Positions 47,212-55,663 are shown, counted from the first letter of the stretch. The stretch: DNA of 64,000 nt from Lacticaseibacillus casei DSM 20011 = JCM 1134 = ATCC 393 (GCF_000829055.1 NZ_AP012544.1:1922001-1986000), one strand, 5' to 3'. The notes: generated from the sequence alone by a model not told the origin. Numbers and translations are program-made.

Positions 47212-47433
47212 TCAGTGCAACTCATCGTAAAATTCATTTTCAGAATCACCAAATTGATCGGCCATCAATATGCCGACATTTTCCCATGCATCATTAATTT
47301 CATTATCAGTCTCTACAAATTTAAGTCCTTGTTTGTCAGCCCACTCCCGTCGATTGATGGTCCCACCAAGATCAAGTATACGGGCAGCTCCGGTCAAAAA
47401 GTTCCGAAATCCGCTGCGATTAATTTTCAACAT
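47212..47433 (-). CDS. Small hypothetical protein
   Basis: A 73-residue acidic protein with no membrane segment; GGGATGA lies at a suitable distance before its ATG. It has no family I recognise. It might be the remains of a larger gene, because it is isolated between the CPBP gene and a 490-bp gap (47434-47925) in which I see nothing else. Confidence 0.5.
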   Translation of the reverse strand: MLKINRSGFRNFLTGAARILDLGGTINRREWADKQGLKFVETDNEINDAWENVGILMADQFGDSENEFYDELH

Positions 47434-47925
47434 CTGAGTTCATCCCGTCTCCCTTTTCAACCGTAAAATCAGTCTACCATATGACGTTTTTAAATCTGCC
47501 TGTTTTGCCTGAACCAATTTCTAAACGTGTTTTTCCGGTGTACTTTTCTCAAACAGACCGACTTTTTGACCTAGCAGAATGCTTTTTGACCCGTTCACAT
47601 GTAAACGCAATGTTTCTCAGCGTCAGGCTTTAGCTGTCCTTCAGTATTCCATCACTTTTTTAATAAATCCGTGAATTTGTTCTTGATTCTCACTGCAAGT
47701 CGCAATTTTTGGTAATTATTTTACCGAATTTGAGACAAATGACGGCTTTTTTGCGCTGCTTAGTTTTAATCCCAACCCCAGCTTGCGGCGAATTGTTGCT
47801 AGACCGGTTTTGGGTAATTATTCACAATATAAACTAAACAGATTAATTAACTTAACAAGTATCTTGCATACAATTAAAAGTGTTCCAAAAAGTTTTTCAT
47901 TTTGACATTGTCTGGGGGGACTTTT

Positions 47926-48540
47926 ATGTCAAAGAAACGTTGGATCGGCGGAATTGCTTTCGCTGGCCTTCTTGTAGGGAGTTTGACAACCGGCTCCGTC
48001 GTTTTAGCTGCAGACGAAGATACCGGAACGACTAATACGTCAGTCACAGTAACCGGTGGCACCATTGGGCTTTCCGCACCAAGCGCGCTCGCTTTTCCAG
48101 GTGTCACGGTTGAAAGTATTGTAAAAGGCAATTTGAATGACCCAGTTACCACTGCCGATAGTTCACTGCTGACGGTGAGCGATTTTCGCGGTACCGGTGC
48201 GGGCTATACGGTTTCGGCAAAGGAATCACCGATTACGAATGGTAGTGGTGCGACACTGAAAGGCGCCTTTGTTCAAATGGTGCCCGACACTTTGGTAACG
48301 CCTAACGCTGCGGCGCCAGCATGGACAAAGTCGGTTGATTTGACAACAAGCGATCAGCCGCTATTTGCGACCAGTACGGGCCAAGATGGTGGCGGGATCA
48401 CGAGTTATGACCTCAACAAAGTCACATTGGACGTACCTGAGGATAATGATGTTAAAGCTGGCAACTACAGCGGCGTGATCACTTTTACACTGACACCCGG
48501 CCAGCCGGCACAAGCCGCAACGTCCAATCCAGTTCCGTAA
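47926..48540 (+). CDS. Secreted WxL-like surface protein with substituted signature tryptophans
   Basis: A 204-residue exported protein. The signal peptide is residues 1-27 (IGGIAFAGLLVGSLTTGSVVLAA region), cleaved near LAA-DE. The rest resembles the WxL domain that binds peptidoglycan non-covalently, with VSDFRGTGAGYTVSAK and the end GVITFTLTPG. Where WxL proteins have Trp in GW-x-L and TW-x-L, this one has Tyr and Phe. GGGGGGA precedes the ATG at 47926. No DUF916 partner lies nearby. Confidence 0.65.
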   Translation: MSKKRWIGGIAFAGLLVGSLTTGSVVLAADEDTGTTNTSVTVTGGTIGLSAPSALAFPGVTVESIVKGNLNDPVTTADSSLLTVSDFRGTGAGYTVSAKESPITNGSGATLKGAFVQMVPDTLVTPNAAAPAWTKSVDLTTSDQPLFATSTGQDGGGITSYDLNKVTLDVPEDNDVKAGNYSGVITFTLTPGQPAQAATSNPVP

Positions 48541-49020
48541 AAACGCGACCGCAACGACTGATTAATGAAGGGATAGACGTTTAGACACGCCCATTCCCCC
48601 CGATGATCTGCCTTGAACAGAAGGGAGGTGGTCACCGGCGACCGCAATGCATCTATATTTTAAAGCAGGCGCGGGGCTGATCCTGATCACGTCAGCCAAA
48701 CCCGCCTTTGAGACCGCAATCGACCTAACTGCTGGTAAAGGTTTAGGGTAAACTTTCTCACATTTCCTCTGGACCGCCGAATCGGCTTTGGGGAGCCGAG
48801 GATGGCCATGGGGTTTTAGGAACGTTATTAAAAATAGTTAAGTTAATGCTCAGCTTAAGGTTGGCCACCCGCCTTCCTCCGTGGCTGCCAAGTTGCGACA
48901 AAAGTTAGATCTAGACTAACGCGCCGTCAACAGAACTTGGTCAGGCCACGACTGAGACGCTCGCAGTCTATATTGATCAAATCTAAAAATGATCACAGAC
49001 TAACCACGTCAAGCTACAAA
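48541..49020. other. Gene-free stretch after the WxL-like gene
   Basis: 480 bp with no supported gene. It is GC-richer than the gap before the gene. I see no tRNA or other RNA. Confidence 0.5.
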
Positions 49021-49048
49021 GGAGCCGCCGATAACAAGTCGGCGGCTC
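49021..49048 (+). terminator. Hairpin terminator candidate
   Basis: GAGCCGCCG-N9-CGGCGGCTC is followed by TTTCGTGTT. The gene it would serve is unclear. Confidence 0.55.
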
Positions 49049-49051
49049 TTT

Positions 49052-49185
49052 CGTGTTGAGCGCGAACAGGAGCGCTTAGAAGCTGGAGTGTAAGTGGCCG
49101 CATAACAAAATGGCTGGGCTTTGGCCATTTTGTTATGCGGTCCTTACACGCAAGCTTCTGCGACTGTGAGCGCGTTATAGAAGCT
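49052..49185 (+). repeat. Structured repeat family 1, tandem unit 1
   Basis: It contains the nested stem TTAGAAGCTGGAGTGTAAG / CTTACACGCAAGCTTCT. Inside it lies an inner stem GCCGCATAACAAAATGGC / GCCATTTTGTTATGCGG with loop TGGGCTTTG. It ends in GAGCGCGTTATAGA. Confidence 0.85.
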
Positions 49186-49309
49186 GAGCGTGAGCCAGCC
49201 TGGTTAGAAGCTGGAGCATAAGTGGCCTCGAGCCTGAATGGCTGGGCTTGGGCCATTCAGGCTCGAGGTTCTTATGCGCAGGTTTCTGGGCTGGCGAACG
49301 CGTTATAGA
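49186..49309 (+). repeat. Structured repeat family 1, tandem unit 2
   Basis: Same layout as unit 1: TTAGAAGCTGGAGCATAAG / CTTATGCGCAGGTTTCT outside, GCCTCGAGCCTGAATGGC / GCCATTCAGGCTCGAGG inside, loop TGGGCTTGG, end GAACGCGTTATAGA. Differences from unit 1 are largely compensatory: both sides of each stem change together. Confidence 0.85.
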
Positions 49310-49310
49310 C

Positions 49311-49373
49311 AGTAAAAAAGAACAACTACAACCAGACAAGTATGATCCATCCAAGCTGGAAGAATTATTCTAA
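49311..49373 (+). pseudogene. Coding-like remnant ending at a stop codon
   Basis: The 3' end of repeat unit 2 runs straight into codons reading SKKEQLQPDKYDPSKLEELF followed by TAA. The composition looks like a real protein C-terminus, but there is no gene upstream in frame. It is probably the tail of a gene whose body was removed or displaced by the repeat. The family is not recognised. Confidence 0.4.
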
Positions 49374-49395
49374 GCCAACACCTCGCCTTGCTTCC

Positions 49396-50208
49396 TCAAG
49401 CAATCAACGCTGCCCCATGTCCAAACGACCCCGGCACACGCACCTGTGCCGACGAAAACTTCGTCGCATGACTCAACGACTCTGAAACTTTCGCATCAAG
49501 TGTCGGCTTTTTCGAGGAATATAGCGTAGCCGCAAACGAAGTAATATACGCATCCCCTGCCCCTAACGCATCCACCGCTTTAACGCCAAGCGCCTGCTGC
49601 CAAGACATCGTATCCTTGACCAGCGCCGCCGAGCCGCGGAGTCCCCGCGAGCAGACAACCTGATCGCAACCAGCTGCCGCAACCCGCCGGCACAGAGCCT
49701 CCACATCATCATCAGACTTGGCTTTCCCGGAAAGATACGCAAGGTCAATCTGCGGCGCAATCTTTTTGAACACCCGATCGTTGTCAATCGTTGAAAAGTC
49801 ATAAATTTTAGGCGCCGTGATGGCTGACAAAAAGGCATCCGCACCACTTTCATTATTTAAGTAGACTAAATCAAAAGTGTTGATGTACGCGATATCATCA
49901 GGACTCAATTGAAGCTCCTGGACCGGTTCGCCAACCGTTTTCTGGCGTTTACCGTCACTGAGTCGCATGGTCGTGAAGGCATTGGGACCGTCGTACTGCA
50001 GCGAATGGCTGATATCGACACCCAGCTCGCTGAGCGTCCGCCGCGCAAAATCACCGCGGGCATCATTACCAAACGTGCCAAAATAAGCAGCCTCTAGCCC
50101 CATCATAGTCGCAAAAACCGCCGTATTGGCAGCATGGCCGCCAAGAAACATCTTCTTGTCTGCTGGATAAAGGTCAACGACATTGTCTCCGATCGCGATG
50201 ATTTTCAA
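49396..50208 (-). CDS. PfkB-family sugar kinase (fructoselysine 6-kinase-like)
   Basis: A 270-residue PfkB/ribokinase-fold kinase: IAIGDNVVDLYP, MFLGGHAANTAVFA, and the C-terminal signature VDALGAGDAYITSFAATLY with the catalytic Asp. It most resembles FrlD-type fructoselysine kinases, but no deglycase gene adjoins, so the substrate is uncertain. Translation begins at TTG 50208 behind GAAGGAAAG; earlier in-frame codons include the ribosome site itself. Confidence 0.85.
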   Translation of the reverse strand: MKIIAIGDNVVDLYPADKKMFLGGHAANTAVFATMMGLEAAYFGTFGNDARGDFARRTLSELGVDISHSLQYDGPNAFTTMRLSDGKRQKTVGEPVQELQLSPDDIAYINTFDLVYLNNESGADAFLSAITAPKIYDFSTIDNDRVFKKIAPQIDLAYLSGKAKSDDDVEALCRRVAAAGCDQVVCSRGLRGSAALVKDTMSWQQALGVKAVDALGAGDAYITSFAATLYSSKKPTLDAKVSESLSHATKFSSAQVRVPGSFGHGAALIA

Positions 50209-50430
50209 GAGTCTTTCCTTCTTTCCCACACGAAGCGACATCAGTTGTGTCAGCGCAAGGATAACTGGTAATGCACTACTGAATTTAGTTTACCACAGGT
50301 TGTTATGGGGTGCGGTCAGCTTCGGGGATAACAAAAACAATAGCTGGTAGACGACGTTTAAAATATGCAATTAAAAAGCAGCCCAGTAGCCAAAAGTAAG
50401 CGACTGTTCTGGTACGATTAATGAGGCTGC

Positions 50431-50447
50431 TGCCCCCAAGGGGGTGT
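50431..50447 (+). promoter_or_regulatory. 5' stem-loop masking the toxin ribosome site
   Basis: GCCCCC-AAG-GGGGGT pairs CCCCC with the GGGGG that serves as the Shine-Dalgarno of the toxin at 50452. Fst-type toxin mRNAs use such a stem to slow translation. Confidence 0.7.
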
Positions 50448-50451
50448 CCTT

Positions 50452-50541
50452 ATGACGTTGAAAGAATTCTTTGTTTTGGTTATCGCACCGCTGGTTACTA
50501 GCATCATAGCGGGAATAGCCACAACGCTATTCGCCCGTTAG
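50452..50541 (+). CDS. Fst-family type I toxin
   Basis: A 29-residue hydrophobic peptide, M-TLKEFFVLVIAPLVTSIIAG then IATTLFAR, that would span the membrane once. Toxins of the Fst/Lpt family damage the membrane when made in excess. The codons from 50462 to 50478 contain one copy of the 17-nt direct repeat shared with the antitoxin RNA. The peptide ends right after the helix, shorter than Fst relatives that carry a charged tail. Confidence 0.8.
   Translation: MTLKEFFVLVIAPLVTSIIAGIATTLFAR
50462..50478 (+). repeat. Direct repeat DRa of the toxin-antitoxin locus
   Basis: AAGAATTCTTTGTTTTG, identical to 50661-50677. In Fst-type loci such repeats let the antitoxin RNA pair with the start of the toxin message. 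Confidence 0.85.
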
Positions 50542-50610
50542 TGGAACGGACGGCGATAGCCATGCAGTAGCCCATCCACCCACACGCCTGTCAGCCGTAA
50601 CGGGCGAAAA

Positions 50611-50644
50611 AATAGCCGTATCCCCGACCCGGGATACGGCTATT
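50611..50644. terminator. Shared terminator of toxin and antitoxin transcripts
   Basis: AATAGCCGTATCCC pairs with GGGATACGGCTATT across a 6-nt loop. The T-run is strong on the minus strand and weak on the plus strand. Confidence 0.85.
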
Positions 50645-50660
50645 GTGCTCTTATGACTAC

Positions 50661-50677
50661 AAGAATTCTTTGTTTTG
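50661..50677 (+). repeat. Direct repeat DRb of the toxin-antitoxin locus
   Basis: AAGAATTCTTTGTTTTG, identical to 50462-50478. Confidence 0.85.
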
Positions 50678-50688
50678 TCGCTACAGGT

Positions 50689-50717
50689 ATAGTATCACGA
50701 GATTTCAAATAGATCAA
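50689..50717 (-). promoter_or_regulatory. Promoter of the antitoxin RNA
   Basis: On the minus strand TTGATC (50717-50712), 17 bp, TACTAT (50694-50689), with TGA just before the -10 box. Confidence 0.75.
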
Positions 50718-50912
50718 TTTTCGGGGATGTAAAAAAAGTGGACATTCTGTGAAGAACAAAAACAACGGCTCATTGGGTGCTTCTGAAGAACTCGATAAAA
50801 TTCAAGTTGAGTAAGTTGCGTGGGCTTAAATCCCACTTTTCAGCATATATTGGCCATAAAGTGGAAAGCTAATCCCATATAAGCAGTATATATTAGTTTA
50901 TTGTGGTGATCT

Positions 50913-51008
50913 ATGATCCAAAAAAAGACTTTTCTAACAGTCTTTCTCGTTGCCATCCTTTTTAATAGTTTATCGAATTTTGTGGTAACCTACCTCGTCC
51001 GCCGATAA
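50913..51008 (+). CDS. 31-residue membrane peptide
   Basis: ATG 50913 to TAA 51006, product MIQKKTFLTVFLVAILFNSL then SNFVVTYLVRR. One hydrophobic helix between basic ends, like small toxins or stress peptides. The ribosome site (GGTGAT) is weak and TATATT lies upstream as a possible -10 box. It overlaps the convergent gene 50990-51172 by 19 bp. No family recognised. Confidence 0.4.
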   Translation: MIQKKTFLTVFLVAILFNSLSNFVVTYLVRR

Positions 51009-51172
51009 CCACTGATGAGATAAGTGGCAGCGCTTACGACAACGAGGATGAGGCCGAGGATGCCAGTTGCTAGACTGTTCGCGACTTTGGCAGGCGTCAA
51101 CCACCGAACAAGTATCAACGTTGCTATCAATAGCAGGCTTCCAGCTACTTTCCAATTTTTTCTAACCATCAT
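50990..51172 (-). CDS. 60-residue two-helix membrane protein
   Basis: Product with a basic start (MMVRKNWK), helix about residues 9-24, a loop, a second helix about 34-53 and a basic end (GYRRTR). AGGACGGTGG precedes the tandem ATGs. It looks like a genuine small membrane protein but the family is unknown. Confidence 0.5.
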   Translation of the reverse strand: MMVRKNWKVAGSLLLIATLILVRWLTPAKVANSLATGILGLILVVVSAATYLISGYRRTR

Positions 51173-51433
51173 CCACCGTCCTAACTGCCAGCCGCTGATT
51201 GTTGACTATCAGTTTATTTATACGCGCGGCTTGTAAAGGAACTATGGCGGTTTTGCAAAAATTGAATATCGATTGTGTAAATGAACTGCTTATTTTCTTG
51301 TCAGTATTATTAGCACCTTCATAAAGGCTAATGCCTTAAAAGCCCCATCATCGATCAATTGCAAATCAATCAACGACAAGGCTTATTGAGTCTCTAATAC
51401 GAATTTTTGGCGCTACCATCGCAATAGCCTTTT

Positions 51434-52990
51434 TTACCGCGCCAAATTCCCCACCACTTTAATCTTCACCCGATTTGCATTTTCCGGATGGTAAGCCAGC
51501 GGCACCTCATCGACTTCGACCACTTCAATCGTGGCTTCATCTGCACCTGATTCGATGGCCGCAGCAATCGCCTTTTTCTTGGCGTCGGCCATGGCTTGAT
51601 CGCGCGGAATCTGGTTGTATGGATAAATGCGGCCGTATTCGCCGGAGACCTGGCTGATCGAAGCGCCGATCGCGTTGGCCACGCCGCCGAGCGGATCGCG
51701 CACCAGCTTGCCGACGCCGTCCAGATGCCGCGGCGCAATGATCGCACCACCGCCAACCAAAATGACGGTGGCCGGCTCGGCGCTGGTTTTCATTTTATCA
51801 ATGGCCACCGCAATCATCTCGCCGATGGTCTTTAACGCAGCTTGCGCAAACTTAAGCGGAATTTGCTTCACCAACTCGGGATCGCCGACATCGGACAAGC
51901 CGAGGCGCACGGCAATGTCGGTCGCTGTGATTATATTACCGCCAAACGTCAGCGCCTTGTCGGTAATTTGGTAGCCGACCGAATCCGGCCCGACCCTGAC
52001 ACTACCATCGCGCTGCTGGCGGACGATCGAACCGCCGCCTAAACCGATTGACATAATATCCGGCATCCGGAAGTTCGTCGCCACGCCGCCAACGGTCACC
52101 GCAATCGATGACTCGCGCGGGAATCCAGCTTGTAACACACCCAAGTCAGTCGTGGTCCCGCCGATATCGACCACAATCGCATTCTTCAAGTGCGACAGAT
52201 ACGCCGCGCCGCGAATACTGTTCGTCGGCCCAGAGCCAATCGTCAGAATCGGAAAATGCCGGGCATACGCCGCCGTCATCAAGGTGCCGTCATTTTGGGT
52301 CAGATATAACGACGCATGCTTAATCCCCGATGCCGCCAGCGCCTGCTCGAAGCCGTCCACAGTATTTTCGATGACGCGGAAAAGGCCGGCGTTCAGGATC
52401 GCGGCATTTTCGCGTTCGATTAAGCCGAGCGAGCCGACTTCATGCGACATCGTGACTGGAAAATCGGCGCCATAAGCTGCGTGCACCAGATCGGCGGCTT
52501 GCTGCTCCTGATCGACCCGCAAAGCAGCAAACACCCCGATGATGGCAACCGAGTCGACTTCCCCACGCCACTGCTCCAGCACCGCGTTGATTTCATCGGG
52601 ATCAATTTCGTTCAAAATCTGGCCATCATATTCGTACCCGCCTTTGACAACCGCATACTTGCCTGACAACTTGTTCACCAAATCTTCCGGCCAGGCCGTG
52701 TACGGCGGAATCGCCTCAGTTGCCGGATACGCCAGACGCAACACCCCGACGCGCGCAATATGTTTACGCTCCACAATCGCATTGGTGATTTGGGTCGTTC
52801 CGAGCATGGCCTTGCTGATTTGATCGCGATCAAGCGGCTGATCAGCAAGCACCGCTTGAATGGCGTTGCCAATACCGGTTTGAATGTCTTTGGTCGTGTG
52901 GCGTTTAACCGAATTAATCACGTGATGCTGGTCGTCCAAAAGAATCGCATCCGTATTCGTGCCGCCAACGTCAATGCCTAATCGATACAT
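51434..52990 (-). CDS. Hydantoinase/oxoprolinase A-type protein
   Basis: A 518-residue ASKHA-fold protein: MYRLGIDVGGTNTDAIL, GTTQITNAIVERK, the middle VVDIGGTTTDLGVL, LGGGSIVR and VGGGAIIAP. Related proteins hydrolyse hydantoins or oxoproline with ATP. It is encoded with DUF917 and a permease, a frequent trio for unknown ring or amide compounds. GGAGGGG precedes the ATG. Confidence 0.9.
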   Translation of the reverse strand: MYRLGIDVGGTNTDAILLDDQHHVINSVKRHTTKDIQTGIGNAIQAVLADQPLDRDQISKAMLGTTQITNAIVERKHIARVGVLRLAYPATEAIPPYTAWPEDLVNKLSGKYAVVKGGYEYDGQILNEIDPDEINAVLEQWRGEVDSVAIIGVFAALRVDQEQQAADLVHAAYGADFPVTMSHEVGSLGLIERENAAILNAGLFRVIENTVDGFEQALAASGIKHASLYLTQNDGTLMTAAYARHFPILTIGSGPTNSIRGAAYLSHLKNAIVVDIGGTTTDLGVLQAGFPRESSIAVTVGGVATNFRMPDIMSIGLGGGSIVRQQRDGSVRVGPDSVGYQITDKALTFGGNIITATDIAVRLGLSDVGDPELVKQIPLKFAQAALKTIGEMIAVAIDKMKTSAEPATVILVGGGAIIAPRHLDGVGKLVRDPLGGVANAIGASISQVSGEYGRIYPYNQIPRDQAMADAKKKAIAAAIESGADEATIEVVEVDEVPLAYHPENANRVKIKVVGNLAR

Positions 52991-52992
52991 GC

Positions 52993-54078
52993 TTACCCCT
53001 CCTTCACCAGTTCTTCAACTGGCCGATAATCGTAATCGAAGCCAAAGTAACGCGGCCCGGCCGTTTTAATGCCTGCCTCCGTTCGCCAGCGCGCATCTGC
53101 CGGGGTGGCCAACACTTTCACACGCTTGCCGTATTTAATGACCTCGGTCGTGACCGGCAATAAGGTGTCCGCATCGACAATTTCAATCAGATCAGGCGTC
53201 ATGACCAGCGGCTTCCCATTGCGCAATGCCAAAAGATTCTCGTTTTGAATCAAAACGCTGAGATGCTGATCCTGAAAATCGTTGAAGCCATCAATTTTAA
53301 TATCGCCAACGTTGAACCCGCGCTCGGTGCGCCGCTCGACATCGATGACTTTACCTTCAAAAATTAAATGCCCATTCGTGACTTCAAGAATTTCCGCCAA
53401 CGCCTTAGCCGGATTCAGGTGGGCATCGCGGATCCGCAAGCCGACCTGTTCGCACAGCGTGACAATACCGCGAATCCCGTTTTGCTTAATCTGTGCACCG
53501 CTTGAAGGATACAGCGCCACTGTTGCACTGCCGCCCATTTCCACGGTCTGGACTCGTGCCAAGCGTTCCGCCCACTTCGCGTCAATCGTTTTGATCACGC
53601 CTGCGTTGCCTTTTTCATCCGTGATCACCATGGGCGTTGCTGCCACGCCGCCTAGATAGAACGTCACCATCTGTAACTCGGGAAACGCCCGTCCCATGCC
53701 GTCGCAGTCCACCAAGGGAATGCCTAGCGACGCCGCCAGTGCAATCGGCACCATCGAGTTCACCCCGCCGGCCTCCATGGGAAACGTGCCGACGAACCGG
53801 TGCCCAGTATACTGACTCAGCATGGTGAAAACCCGTTCGAACTCATCACCTTTGGGAATCTTCTCCATCATCACAGCCGGCGCCCCCATAATCGCCGCGG
53901 GACAAAAATAATCGTCATCGTTGATCTCAGAAACGTCTAACATCTTCACGGGACCATTTTTCTTAATGGCTTCCAACGCCATCAGCTTGCCTAAAAAGGG
54001 ATTACCACCACCGCCAGCGCCAAAAAAAGCTGCGCCAGTCGCGATGTTTTCGATTGATTCTTCGTCTAATAACCGCAT
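52993..54078 (-). CDS. DUF917 family protein
   Basis: A 361-residue DUF917 (S-methyl thiohydantoin desulfurase-type) protein: IATGAAFFGAGGGGNPFLG at the N-terminus, then PMEAGGVNSMVPI and DCDGMGRAFPELQM. The start at 54078 (MRLLDEESIE) is chosen because AAGGAGG lies directly before it; a GTG 21 nt upstream would put that site inside the gene. It ends 2 bp before the hydantoinase gene. Confidence 0.88.
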   Translation of the reverse strand: MRLLDEESIENIATGAAFFGAGGGGNPFLGKLMALEAIKKNGPVKMLDVSEINDDDYFCPAAIMGAPAVMMEKIPKGDEFERVFTMLSQYTGHRFVGTFPMEAGGVNSMVPIALAASLGIPLVDCDGMGRAFPELQMVTFYLGGVAATPMVITDEKGNAGVIKTIDAKWAERLARVQTVEMGGSATVALYPSSGAQIKQNGIRGIVTLCEQVGLRIRDAHLNPAKALAEILEVTNGHLIFEGKVIDVERRTERGFNVGDIKIDGFNDFQDQHLSVLIQNENLLALRNGKPLVMTPDLIEIVDADTLLPVTTEVIKYGKRVKVLATPADARWRTEAGIKTAGPRYFGFDYDYRPVEELVKEG

Positions 54079-54110
54079 AATTGCCTCCTTAACATTCACC
54101 AGTACACGTC

Positions 54111-55361
54111 TTAGTCCAACTCAGAAGCTTTATCCCACTCCGGATGCAACTTCGCGCCGGCGTAATAAAGCACAAATGCGAGGATGATGCCCAACACCGG
54201 AATATTCGGGATGACGGGCCACACAACCGGCAAAACGCCAACAACCGCGCCTAACGCCCACGCGGACAAGCCAAGCCAGTTCACGCCAGGCACTGACTGC
54301 CAACTGTGCAAGTCACCACGATGAATCACCCAATAGGACGCCGCCATCGCACCGGCCACCGGCGGAATCATGGCAGAAAAGATGTTCATCACCGGCTCAA
54401 AATAGTTCAAAATGCCGATAATCGACAAAATCGTGCCGCCTACACCGACTAGAAACAGCGTCAACTTGCGGTATTTTTCCGGGATATTAAAAATATTCGC
54501 CACGGCAATCCCGCCAGAATACGCATTCACCACGTTGACTTTCCACGTGCCCAAAATCAGCGCCAGGCCACCGATGACCGGCGAGCCGATTTTCATGAAA
54601 AGACTGCTAATATCATTCGACTTAAACGCAATCGTCAACACCGCGCCAACCGCAATCATCAAGACACCCGCGGGAATGACGCCGAAAATCGCCGCCTTCA
54701 CCACATCGCTGCGCTTTTTGGAAAACTGCGCGTAATCCCCGACAATGACGCCGGCCATCGCGAATGAGCCAACCGTCGACGAGAAGCCGTTGACAAACGA
54801 CACGGTGCCACTCGGATGATAGGCTGCAATCGTCGCCGCCGCGTCCTGCTTAGCAAACGCGAACCACAGGCCATACAAAATGACAATCACCAAATACGGA
54901 ACGGCGACGTAGGCAAGCAGGCGAATCAACTTCACGCCATACATCGCGGTCACCACCATCAACAACCCTGTCAACAGCGAAGCCAGCCAAGCGGGAATCG
55001 GCAAACCCAAATACTTCAGCAAGTTGTCCACCGCCAGACCGCCAACATTCGCCTGAATGCCAAACCATCCCAACGCCGCAATCGCGATGATAATCGAAAT
55101 CACTTTCGACGACCCAACTTTTCCAAACACCTGTTGAGCCACCACGACCGCCGGCTTGCCTTGGTCAACACTCTGCATCCCTTGCGACACCATCATCAAG
55201 ACGATGAACCCATACCCGGCCAACCCGGTCAAAATTGCGGCCGGAAGCGACATCCCCGTAACCAGGCTGCCACCAAGAATCAAGCTGGGAATCGAGACCA
55301 ACGCCCCACAAAGAATCATGGCTAAACCGAACCAAGTTTGATCACGTTTATTTTCTTCCAT
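54111..55361 (-). CDS. NCS1-type permease (cytosine/purine permease family)
   Basis: A 416-residue membrane protein with about 12 helices, starting QTWFGLAMILCGALVSIPSL and containing FNGFSSTVGSFAMAGVIVGDYAQFSKKRSDV, as in CodB-like permeases. It is the likely importer for the compound processed by the two downstream enzymes. GAGGTG precedes the ATG at 55361. Confidence 0.88.
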   Translation of the reverse strand: MEENKRDQTWFGLAMILCGALVSIPSLILGGSLVTGMSLPAAILTGLAGYGFIVLMMVSQGMQSVDQGKPAVVVAQQVFGKVGSSKVISIIIAIAALGWFGIQANVGGLAVDNLLKYLGLPIPAWLASLLTGLLMVVTAMYGVKLIRLLAYVAVPYLVIVILYGLWFAFAKQDAAATIAAYHPSGTVSFVNGFSSTVGSFAMAGVIVGDYAQFSKKRSDVVKAAIFGVIPAGVLMIAVGAVLTIAFKSNDISSLFMKIGSPVIGGLALILGTWKVNVVNAYSGGIAVANIFNIPEKYRKLTLFLVGVGGTILSIIGILNYFEPVMNIFSAMIPPVAGAMAASYWVIHRGDLHSWQSVPGVNWLGLSAWALGAVVGVLPVVWPVIPNIPVLGIILAFVLYYAGAKLHPEWDKASELD

Positions 55362-55623
55362 ACTCGGCACCTCACATATTTTTCTAATAATTGCGGACTT
55401 TTCAACTGAGTTCGCGGGATAATTTGGGAATTCAGCTGAAATGTAATGGTTTGATTATAGAATTATGAGATTAGTTGTCAATGGGTTCATTTGATTTTTA
55501 GGTTAAAACTTGGGTGAGGTTTTGACTTATGCGCGTGTGTTTAGGGTGTTCTGATGGTGATTGGAATCGCCGATAGATCTTGTGTGAGCCAAGGCTTTGC
55601 GGCGGAAAGGTTCTGCAGAAATT
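55362..55623. other. Promoter region of the permease operon
   Basis: AT-rich, no gene seen. It lies between the permease start and the terminator of the EIICB-nanE operon. Confidence 0.5.
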
Positions 55624-55663
55624 AAAAAAATCCGAATCTGCATATGATTTTTGCAAATTCGGA
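55624..55663 (-). terminator. Terminator of the EIICB-nanE operon
   Basis: On the minus strand TCCGAATTTGCA pairs with TGCAGATTCGGA, followed by TTTTTTT. It lies about 145 bp after the EIICB stop. Confidence 0.9.

Larger units (their letters stand above)
50607..50682 (-). ncRNA. Antitoxin RNA (RNAII type) of the Fst-like locus
   Basis: A predicted transcript of about 75 nt, converging on the toxin gene. It starts just below the promoter at 50689-50717, contains the direct repeat 50661-50677 in antisense to the toxin leader, and ends at the hairpin 50644-50611 with TTTTTT after it. Layout matches the known convergent RNAI/RNAII arrangement. Confidence 0.72.

Noticed and set aside
49014..49256. 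80-codon minus-strand frame through the tandem repeats
   Set aside because: It consists entirely of repeat and terminator sequence and repeats its own residues because of the tandem units.
49052..49309. CRISPR array
   Set aside because: Only two long units with nested palindromes and no regular spacers; no cas genes nearby.
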